Positions 1-5,835 of a DNA stretch of 6,335 nt are shown piece after piece; the stretch's first letter is position 1, and each line of letters begins with the position of its first letter. The notes beneath the pieces are model-generated. The model did no database searches, had not been told where the DNA came from, and was given only the letters and a program-made list of their open reading frames with translations. The stretch is from positions 1-6,335 of the forward strand of contig JALUJS010000694.1 of assembly GCA_027056825.1 (NCBI GenBank), given 5' to 3'. A program made the position numbers and the translations under genes. This DNA comes from Candidatus Krumholzibacteriia bacterium. Lineage in GTDB: Bacteria; Krumholzibacteriota; Krumholzibacteriia; LZORAL124-64-63.

Positions 1-2
1 AT

Positions 3-2594
3 CCCCGATCTTTCCCATTCGACCGCCCTACGGCCGACAGGGGCGCCGATGGGGACAAGCAACTCGCAGACCCGGTGAACACATCCTGGATCGGAGCCTG
101 GGCCGCCGGACCCAGCCTTGCCGTCGGTTCCCGGGGCGATCTCACCTGTTTCGGCAACGGGGGTTACCTCGAAGTCCTCGACACCACCATTCCCGGCCAC
201 CCGGTGCGCCTGGGCAGGGTCGTGTTGCCGGGACCCCCGCTGGGCCTTGCCATCGCCGGAGACCATGCCTATGCCGCGTGCGCAGAGGCGGGCCTGGTCA
301 TCGTGGACATCAGCGACCCGTCCCAGCCCTTCACCGCAGGCTCGATCTTCACGGGTTATCTCGCCGACGAGGTCGCCGTTTCAGGAGGCATGGCCTACGT
401 GGCCGCAGGGTGGGATGGGCTGTTCATCATCGACGTGAGCGATCCTACCGCTCCCGTCGAGGTGGGTTTCCTGCCCCCGGGCGAGTTTTCCTATTTTTCC
501 GGTGTGGCCGTGGAGGGTGATCACGCCTTCATCACGGATCGGTTCTCTGGTTTCCTGAGTGTCGATGTCACCGACCCCACCAACCCCGTAATCCAGTCCG
601 AGGTTTCGAGTACGGGAGCTATCCCCGAATCGGTCGCGGTCATGGGCGGCCTGGCCCTCGTCGCAGGCCTGAACAGATTCCAGGTCTTCGATGTGAGCCA
701 TCCCGCCACGGTCCAGTTGCTGGGGGAACTGGAAGTGGATGGGGCCCGGGGTGTCGCCGCCGACGGGGGATACGCCTACCTGGGCGACGAGGACGGTTTG
801 CGAATCATCGGTATCGGTGATCCCCAGGTGCCGGTGGAGGTGGGGCTCCAGGCCCTGCCGTCAGCAGCTTTCGGGGTGGCCCTGGTCGGCGGACGCGCCT
901 ATGTGTCCGACGTCAACAACGGCTTGCGGGTGGTCGATGTGACCGATCCCGTGTCGCCGGTGGAGGAGGACATCCTTGCGACAGGCAGCATCACGGTGAA
1001 GGCCCGGGTTGCGGGTAGTTACGCCTATGTCTGCCAGTGGGAAGAATTCATCGGCGGTTTCGGCGGCCTGAAGATCATCGACCTGCATGACCCCGCCGCC
1101 CCGCAGGAGGTGGGATCCTTCACTCCTGCGGCCCCCCCGGACCTCTTCCAGGGGTTCACCGGCCTGGCTGTCCAGGGGGGATACGTTTTCGCCATCGACG
1201 ACTACAACGGAATGTGGATCATCGATGTGAGCGATCCGTCGGCGCCTTTCCAGGAGACATACCTCGGTCTCGATTCATATCCGGTGGATATCGCCGTCAG
1301 GGAAGGCTATGCCTATGTCACGATCAAGGGGACGGAAGACAATCTTCTGATCTTCGATGTGAGCAATCCTGCGGCTCCTGTCAGGGTGGGGTCTTTCGCC
1401 TCCAGCGGAATGATCGCCGCCGCTGACGGTTATCTCTACCTGGCGACCTGGTACACCCTTTTGGTCGTCGATGTCAGCGACCCCGCAACTCCCACCGAGG
1501 TCGCGGCGGCGCCTCTGTTCACCTATATGGCCTACGCCATCGCACTGGAGGGGGACCGCATCCATATCGCCACCTTCGACGGTTTGAGGATCTTCGATGT
1601 CAGCGACCCTGTCACGCCGGTGGAAACGAGTTCGACAACCATAGGTTTTGGGGCGATGGACGTGGCCGTCCACCATGGATTCGTCTACCTGTCCGACCCG
1701 TTTTTCTATGTTCCCGAGGCGATGGACGACGGCCTGCTTGTCGTCGACGCCACCGACCCCTACAACCCGGTGGAGGCCGGATCCTTCGATACAGCAGGTT
1801 TAGCGAGGGGCGTGACAGCAAAACGGAACCTGGTCTATGTATCCGACGACCTGGATGGCCTCCAGATCATCCGGAACGATCTCGACCATAGCGACCTGCT
1901 GGTCACTCTGACGCCGCAGAACGCGCCGCTGACCATTCCCGAGACAGGGGGAGGTTTCTTCTACGATGCGGCGGTCGAAAACGTGTCGGCTACGGATATC
2001 GTCGCCGATGTGGTCCTGGAAGCGGTGTTTCCAGGGGGCCGCAGCTACCGGATCACGACCATTTCCGACGTTGTTTTCCCGGCCGGATCGACCACCGTGC
2101 GCCACGGGCTGTCCCAGATCGTTCCGGCCGCCGCACCGGCGGGCGCCTACGCCTACCGGCTCAGCCTGAGCGGGGGCGACGGAACGCTGATCGATGCGGA
2201 CGAATTCACGTTCGGAAAGCTCGGCGCACTCGCGGCGGCGAAGTCCGCCGATGCGGAGGCCGGGTGGATCCTGGAGGGCTGGGACGACGCTGCGGTTGCC
2301 GGAACCGCCCCCGTGCGGCCGGCCCTTGTCGGCGCCTACCCCAATCCCTGCAATCCCATGACCACGATCCGCTACGCGCTGCCGGCGCCGGCCGTCGTCA
2401 GCCTGGGGATCTTCGATCTGCGCGGGAGGGAGGTGCGCACCCTGGTTTCCGGCCAGAGCCGCGAGGCGGGAATCCATGCGGAAACCTGGCGTGGGGACGA
2501 TGATGACGGACGTCCCGTGGCGGGCGGCGTATACCTGTACCGCCTGGATGCGGGGGATGTGACCGTTGCCAAGCGGGTGACCCTGGTCAGGTGA
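3..2594 (+). CDS. LVIVD-repeat beta-propeller secreted protein with C-terminal sorting-type domain, 5'-partial
   Basis: Likely an exported or cell-surface protein; no enzymatic motif is visible and its ligand is unknown. The first possible start is GTG at 75 (839 codons from there), but the frame is open without a stop back to base 3. That GTG has no convincing Shine-Dalgarno and no signal peptide follows it, so I treat the gene as cut by the window edge. Numbering from GTG 75: residues 32-602 carry fourteen LVIVD-type motifs (such as LVIVDISDP at 74, then LFIIDVSDP) spaced about 40-50 residues apart. Each is preceded by a GxAYV-like strand and followed by PVEVG-like residues. Residues about 605-720 form an Ig-like beta domain with an IPETGGGFFYD segment. 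Residues about 752-839 match the FlgD-Ig/type A sorting style: YPNPCNPMTTIRY, FDLRGREVRTL, GVYLYRL, ending in basic KRVTLVR. A hairpin terminator follows the TGA. By eye its codons include more T-ending choices than the downstream genes. Confidence 0.88.
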   Translation, partial: PRSFPFDRPTADRGADGDKQLADPVNTSWIGAWAAGPSLAVGSRGDLTCFGNGGYLEVLDTTIPGHPVRLGRVVLPGPPLGLAIAGDHAYAACAEAGLVIVDISDPSQPFTAGSIFTGYLADEVAVSGGMAYVAAGWDGLFIIDVSDPTAPVEVGFLPPGEFSYFSGVAVEGDHAFITDRFSGFLSVDVTDPTNPVIQSEVSSTGAIPESVAVMGGLALVAGLNRFQVFDVSHPATVQLLGELEVDGARGVAADGGYAYLGDEDGLRIIGIGDPQVPVEVGLQALPSAAFGVALVGGRAYVSDVNNGLRVVDVTDPVSPVEEDILATGSITVKARVAGSYAYVCQWEEFIGGFGGLKIIDLHDPAAPQEVGSFTPAAPPDLFQGFTGLAVQGGYVFAIDDYNGMWIIDVSDPSAPFQETYLGLDSYPVDIAVREGYAYVTIKGTEDNLLIFDVSNPAAPVRVGSFASSGMIAAADGYLYLATWYTLLVVDVSDPATPTEVAAAPLFTYMAYAIALEGDRIHIATFDGLRIFDVSDPVTPVETSSTTIGFGAMDVAVHHGFVYLSDPFFYVPEAMDDGLLVVDATDPYNPVEAGSFDTAGLARGVTAKRNLVYVSDDLDGLQIIRNDLDHSDLLVTLTPQNAPLTIPETGGGFFYDAAVENVSATDIVADVVLEAVFPGGRSYRITTISDVVFPAGSTTVRHGLSQIVPAAAPAGAYAYRLSLSGGDGTLIDADEFTFGKLGALAAAKSADAEAGWILEGWDDAAVAGTAPVRPALVGAYPNPCNPMTTIRYALPAPAVVSLGIFDLRGREVRTLVSGQSREAGIHAETWRGDDDDGRPVAGGVYLYRLDAGDVTVAKRVTLVR
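168..1880 (+). repeat. Fourteen LVIVD protein repeats (propeller blades)
   Basis: This is the intragenic repeat region of the first gene. Fourteen motif starts can be read in order: LEVLD, LVIVD, LFIID, FLSVD, FQVFD, LRIIG, LRVVD, LKIID, MWIID, LLIFD, LLVVD, LRIFD, LLVVD and LQIIR. Most are followed by a V(S/T)DP turn. At DNA level the motif recurs as related short words such as tcgatgtcagcgaccc near 1467 and 1592 and tcgatgtgagcgatcc near 1222, so repeats are diverged rather than recent copies. Motif 6 (LRIIGIGDP) lacks the central Asp and motif 5 has SHP instead of SDP. Extra loop residues are inserted before motif 8 (around QWEEFIGGF) and before motif 13 (around FFYVPEAMD). LVIVD repeats are known to form beta-propeller-like folds. 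Confidence 0.85.
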
Positions 2595-2619
2595 TCCGCA
2601 AAGAAGGTCCGCTCGCCCC

Positions 2620-2650
2620 GACGGCCCCGGATACCCGGGGCCGTCTTTCC
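2620..2650 (+). terminator. Intrinsic terminator after the propeller gene
   Basis: A perfect 11-bp inverted repeat has arms gacggccccgg at 2620-2630 and ccggggccgtc at 2635-2645, around a four-base atac loop. It is followed at once by tttcctc, a short and imperfect T-rich run. It sits 25 bases past the stop codon at 2594. The stem is nearly all G/C. The opposite strand has no T run beyond the hairpin, so it would act on the rightward transcript only. It separates the first gene from the operon that begins at 2701. Confidence 0.8.
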
Positions 2651-2665
2651 TCGGATCGGCTTTCC

Positions 2666-2694
2666 TTGTCATGGAACCGGCATCGGCCTATCCT
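2666..2694 (+). promoter_or_regulatory. Candidate sigma70-type promoter for the ilvC-like operon
   Basis: TTGTCA at 2666-2671 (five of six with TTGACA) is followed, after exactly 17 bases, by TATCCT at 2689-2694 (four of six with TATAAT). The usual start point, about seven bases past the -10 box, would be near 2701, which is the A of an ATG in the reductoisomerase frame. It lies just after the terminator, where an operon promoter is expected. Short matches of this kind do occur by chance, and the host's sigma-factor preferences are unknown. Confidence 0.4.
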
Positions 2695-2700
2695 CCGCCC

Positions 2701-3798
2701 ATGGTGAACACGTTCTTCAGCCAGTATCCTCCCACCCCGGGCGCGGTGATCGAACCCGGCCAGGTGGATCTCGGCCCCCTGGCCGGCCGGACCGTGGCGG
2801 TCATCGGCTACGGCACCATGGGCCGCGCCATGGCCCTGAACCTGCACCGCAGCGGGGTGGACGTGGTGGTCGGCGCCCGGCCACAATCCCCCCGCCGCGC
2901 CCTCGCCGCAAAGGAAGGGCTGCGCGTCCTGGACCCGGGCGCGGCCGTCGCCGCCGGCGACCCGGTCATGCTCCTGTTGCCGGACGAGGTCATGGCCGCG
3001 GTCTTCAAGGCCGTGGTCAAGCCCCATCTGCAGGCCGGCGCTGCGGTTGGATTCGCCCACGGGTTCGGCGTGGCCTTCGCGGGCATCGACCCCGGTCCGG
3101 ACCACCCCTGTTTCCTGGCCGCTCCCAAGGGCCAAGGCGACATGCTGCTGGCCGCCCACAAGGCCGGCGGCGGGGTGCCCGGCCTGCTGGCCGTCCAGCC
3201 CGAGGATTCGGCTGCAACCTGGGACCTCGCCGCGGCGTATGCCAAGGCGGTCGGCTGTCTCGCCGGCGGGGGATTCGTCACCACCTTTGCCGACGAATGC
3301 ATCAGCGACCAGTTCGGCGAGCAGGCGGTCCTGTGCGGAGGCGTCATCGAGCTGCTCAAGACCGCCTTCGAGGTGATGGTCGAGGCCGGGTACGGCCGCG
3401 AGAACGCCTACTTCGAATGCGTCCACGAACTGAAGCTGATCACGGACCTGGTGCACGCCCACGGCATCGACGGCATGCGCCGCCGCATCAGCGGAACCGC
3501 CGCCTACGGCGGGCTGACCCGCGGCCCGCGGATCATCGGACCGGAGGTCGCCCAACGCATGAGGAAGATCCTGTCCGAGATCGAGAGCGGGGCCTTCGCC
3601 GGGGAATTCCTGACCCGGCACGACGATCCCCGCCGCGGGGTCCGGGCCCTGGCCGCCGACGAGGCCGCCGGACCGCTGGCCGTGGCCGGCCGCGAGCTGC
3701 AGCAGCGCCTGCGGAGCTTCCGGACGGATGCCGGCGCGCGCCTGGACGACCCTGAATCACCCGCTGGCCCCGTCCCCGACGAAAGCGACGACCCATGA
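2701..3798 (+). CDS. ilvC: Ketol-acid reductoisomerase (class I, divergent)
   Basis: Expected to convert acetolactate or acetohydroxybutyrate, with NAD(P)H and Mg2+, into dihydroxy acids of valine, leucine and isoleucine synthesis in the cytoplasm. Numbering from ATG 2701 (365 aa): Rossmann motif VAVIGYGTMG ends at 41; LLPDE near 92-96; FAHGF with His120; APKG with Lys143; DQFGEQAVLCGG with Asp203 and Glu207; YFECVHELKLI with Glu239 and Glu243; Ser264 in ISGTA. These correspond, by one constant offset, to the catalytic residues of short (class I) enzymes. Differences from the usual sequence are marked: GYGTMGRAMALNL instead of GYGSQGHAHALNL, APKGQGD instead of APKGPGH, TAAYGG instead of TAEYGD. 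A roughly 25-residue acidic, proline-rich tail extends past the usual end. An in-frame ATG at 2671 would add ten residues but overlaps the candidate -35 box; neither start has a good Shine-Dalgarno. The stop overlaps the next gene as ATGA. No other branched-chain genes are adjacent. Confidence 0.9.
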   Translation: MVNTFFSQYPPTPGAVIEPGQVDLGPLAGRTVAVIGYGTMGRAMALNLHRSGVDVVVGARPQSPRRALAAKEGLRVLDPGAAVAAGDPVMLLLPDEVMAAVFKAVVKPHLQAGAAVGFAHGFGVAFAGIDPGPDHPCFLAAPKGQGDMLLAAHKAGGGVPGLLAVQPEDSAATWDLAAAYAKAVGCLAGGGFVTTFADECISDQFGEQAVLCGGVIELLKTAFEVMVEAGYGRENAYFECVHELKLITDLVHAHGIDGMRRRISGTAAYGGLTRGPRIIGPEVAQRMRKILSEIESGAFAGEFLTRHDDPRRGVRALAADEAAGPLAVAGRELQQRLRSFRTDAGARLDDPESPAGPVPDESDDP

Positions 3799-4493
3799 AC
3801 GATTCCCTGATGCAACGATTCACGGATCTTTTCCGGGCTCCCTCGCGTCTGATGGACAACGTGGCCGAGGCCCCGCGCCTCGTGGCGCCGCTGCTGGTCA
3901 TCATGGTCATCATGACCGGGTTCACCTGGCTGACCGCCCCCATCGCCGGTCCGGAGCAGATGGAGGTCATGCGGGACTCCAGGCTCATGCGGATGGTTCC
4001 CGAGGAGGCCTGGCAGGAGCAGTACGAGCAGGCCATGCATCCCACACCGGCCAAGCGCGCCCTGCAGGCGGTGACCTCGGGGTTCACCACCTTGATCTCC
4101 ATCGTGGTGTTCGGGTGGATCATGGCGTTCTTCGTGCGCATGGGGGGCAACGATCTGACCCTGCGCCAGGGGCTAGGGGTCGTGGCCTGGGCCTCGCTGA
4201 TACCCTTCGGACTGGCGACCCTGGTCAAGCTCCCCCTGATCCTGATGACCGAGTCCGTCTTCAGCGTGACCATCGGGCTGGCCGCGTTCCTGCCGGACGC
4301 GGGGCCCCATTCGGCCCTGTTCCAGATCCTGATGGCCTACGGGGATTTCTTCACCTGGTGGGGACTGGTCCTGCTGGTCATCGGGTTCGCCCGGACGGCC
4401 AGGGTTCCGGCCGGGATGGTCATCGTTCCGGTGGTCATGGTCTGGGCGGTGCTGACGGCGATCCCGGTGGGTATCGGCCTGGTGATGATGTAA
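3795..4493 (+). CDS. Yip1-family integral membrane protein
   Basis: A 232-residue inner-membrane protein with about five hydrophobic segments: roughly residues 28-48, 94-115, 126-151, 173-198 and 206-230. The N-terminus has the short amphipathic pattern seen in bacterial Yip1-domain proteins (RFTDLFRAPSRLM, then a Pro before the first helix). A polar, charged loop of about 45 residues with many Met and Glu separates helices 1 and 2. The conserved feel of the central helices (VVFGWIMAFFVRMGG, then QGLGVVAWASLIPFGL) supports the family. Bacterial Yip1 proteins have no well-defined biochemical role; they often sit beside transport or envelope genes. Its ATG overlaps the reductoisomerase stop (ATGA at 3795-3798), so translation is probably coupled. 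A frame-shifted 264-codon open frame covers the same bases, but its Gly/Arg/His-rich product is not protein-like. Confidence 0.82.
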   Translation: MNDSLMQRFTDLFRAPSRLMDNVAEAPRLVAPLLVIMVIMTGFTWLTAPIAGPEQMEVMRDSRLMRMVPEEAWQEQYEQAMHPTPAKRALQAVTSGFTTLISIVVFGWIMAFFVRMGGNDLTLRQGLGVVAWASLIPFGLATLVKLPLILMTESVFSVTIGLAAFLPDAGPHSALFQILMAYGDFFTWWGLVLLVIGFARTARVPAGMVIVPVVMVWAVLTAIPVGIGLVMM

Positions 4494-4504
4494 CCAAGGA
4501 AGAC

Positions 4505-4512
4505 AAGGAAGG
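4505..4512 (+). promoter_or_regulatory. Ribosome binding site deciding the adaptor start
   Basis: The purine run aaggaagg at 4505-4512 contains aagga, complementary to the 16S rRNA tail. It lies six bases before GTG 4519 and directly abuts TTG 4513. The spacing therefore favours GTG 4519, which also gives the classic signal-anchor start MKKILLVLAG. A second aagga lies just upstream at 4496-4500, so the short gap after the Yip1 gene holds two tandem purine boxes. Confidence 0.7.
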
Positions 4513-4518
4513 TTGCGC

Positions 4519-5835
4519 GTGAAAAAGATCCTCCTGGTCCTGGCCGGCGTGCTCGTCATCGCCGCGGTGGTGGTCTCGGTCCTGAAATCACGGGACAAGG
4601 CCGAAGCGAGCGTGGAGGTGGGCAAAATCGTCCGCAAGGACCTGGTGGCCAAGGTCAACTGCTCCGGGACCATCCAGCCCCAGCGCAAGGTGGACGTGAG
4701 CGCCAACGCCATGGGCACCATCGTCAACCTGGCCGTGAAGGAGGGGCAGGAAGTCACCGAGGGTGACCTGCTGCTGGAGATCGACCCCTCCGAGTACCAG
4801 GCCTCGGTGCAGGCCCTGCAGGCGACCCTCGAATCCGCCCGGGCGGACCTGGAACTGGCCAACGCCAACTACGAGAAGGCGCAGCTTGACCTGGATCGGG
4901 CCGAGAAGCTCTACGCCGAAGGCCTGTCCTCGGCCGAACAGGTGGAGACCGCCCGCACCAACGCCCGCATCGAGCAGGCCCGCGTGGAAGCCGCGCGCCA
5001 CCGCATCGCCCAGTACGAGGCCAACCTGGAGAAGGCGCGTCACGACCTGGAGAAGGTGACCATCACCGCGCCCATGAGCGGCGTGATCACCCGCCTGAAC
5101 GTGGAGGAGGGCGAGAACGCCATCATGGGGACCCTGAACAACCCCGGCACCGTCCTGCTGGTGATCTCGGACCTGGGGACCATGGAGGCGTGGGTGGACG
5201 TGGACGAGACCGAGGTGGTCGAACTGAGGATCGGACAGCCGGCCAAGGTGACCATCGACGCCTTTCCCGATACCAGCTTCACCGGCCGGGTGAGCGAAAT
5301 CGACCACAGCCCGCTGCGCGTCCGGACCGGAGGATCCACCGAAGCCGTGGAGTTCCAGGTCAAGATCACCCTGGACGCCGCCCCGGACAACATCCGGCCC
5401 GGCCTGACGGCCAAGGCCGAGATCACCGTGGCCGAACGCCATGACGTGCTGGCCGCGCCCCTGGGGGCGGTGACGGTCAGGGAGTGGCCCCTGAAGGCCG
5501 AGGACATCCGCAGCTACCGCGGCCGCCGGGCGCGCAGGCAGGAGAAGGCCCTGGCGGGCCTGGGCTTCCGGCCCCACCCGGCGCCGGAGGATTCCCTGTC
5601 CGCCGGCGAGGTGGAGCGCAAGGAGACCGAGGGTGTGTTCATCATCCGCGACGGTTTCGTCAAGTTCGTCCCGGTCAAGCTGGGCATCACGGGCGAGGAG
5701 GACTTCGAGATCATCTCGGGGGTGGACGAGGGCGAGCGCATCGTCACCGGGCCGTTCCGCATCCTGCGTGAACTGAAGGACGGGGCGCAGGTCAAGGTCC
5801 AGAAGAAGGACCGGCGGGGCAAGGAACGCCGATGA
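4519..5835 (+). CDS. MacA/HlyD-type periplasmic adaptor (membrane fusion protein)
   Basis: The periplasmic adaptor of a tripartite ABC or RND-like exporter, linking the inner-membrane permease to an outer-membrane channel. From GTG 4519 it has 438 residues: signal anchor about 4-22; first lipoyl-like half about 57-90 (GTIVNLAVKEGQEVTEGD); a long alanine- and glutamate-rich helical hairpin about 91-178 (forming the coiled coil, with the usual LYAEGLSSAEQVE turn); second lipoyl half about 179-219 (ITAPMSGVITRLNVEEGE); beta-barrel about 220-305 with IRPGLTAKAEITV; and a membrane-proximal domain thereafter. That last domain is interrupted by a charged stretch of about 48 residues (about 323-370) before GVFIIRDG. 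The end is a strongly basic tail. The stop overlaps the permease start as ATGA at 5832-5835. The presence of a MacB-like permease next door favours an ABC (MacAB-type) exporter over an RND pump. The substrate cannot be told from sequence. Confidence 0.92.
   Translation: MKKILLVLAGVLVIAAVVVSVLKSRDKAEASVEVGKIVRKDLVAKVNCSGTIQPQRKVDVSANAMGTIVNLAVKEGQEVTEGDLLLEIDPSEYQASVQALQATLESARADLELANANYEKAQLDLDRAEKLYAEGLSSAEQVETARTNARIEQARVEAARHRIAQYEANLEKARHDLEKVTITAPMSGVITRLNVEEGENAIMGTLNNPGTVLLVISDLGTMEAWVDVDETEVVELRIGQPAKVTIDAFPDTSFTGRVSEIDHSPLRVRTGGSTEAVEFQVKITLDAAPDNIRPGLTAKAEITVAERHDVLAAPLGAVTVREWPLKAEDIRSYRGRRARRQEKALAGLGFRPHPAPEDSLSAGEVERKETEGVFIIRDGFVKFVPVKLGITGEEDFEIISGVDEGERIVTGPFRILRELKDGAQVKVQKKDRRGKERR

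Noticed and set aside
168..1880. DNA-level tandem repeats as a possible CRISPR array or satellite
   Set aside because: The recurring words are codons for the VSDP motif, unevenly diverged, in frame, with coding sequence between them. There are no fixed repeats with unique spacers.
1800..2672. A 290-codon open frame on the minus strand across the end of the first gene and the terminator
   Set aside because: It runs through the propeller and sorting-domain coding sequence and through the hairpin, is Arg/Gly/His-rich, and has no recognisable motif.
2587..3621. A 344-codon open frame on the minus strand opposite the reductoisomerase
   Set aside because: The sense strand encodes a clear enzyme family with intact motifs. 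The antisense product is a Gly/His/Asp-rich mirror typical of GC-rich DNA and resembles no family I know.
4513..4515. TTG as the adaptor start
   Set aside because: It directly abuts the ribosome binding site with no spacing. GTG at 4519 has proper spacing and gives the standard MKK signal-anchor start.
3728..4522. A 264-codon + strand frame overlapping the Yip1 gene
   Set aside because: The product is rich in Gly, Arg, His and Asp with no membrane segments or family resemblance. The other frame gives a coherent five-helix protein with an ATGA-coupled start.
4588..5577. A 329-codon open frame on the minus strand opposite the adaptor
   Set aside because: It is a shadow of the adaptor's biased third positions; its Gly/His/Leu/Val-rich composition and lack of a recognisable domain argue against a gene.
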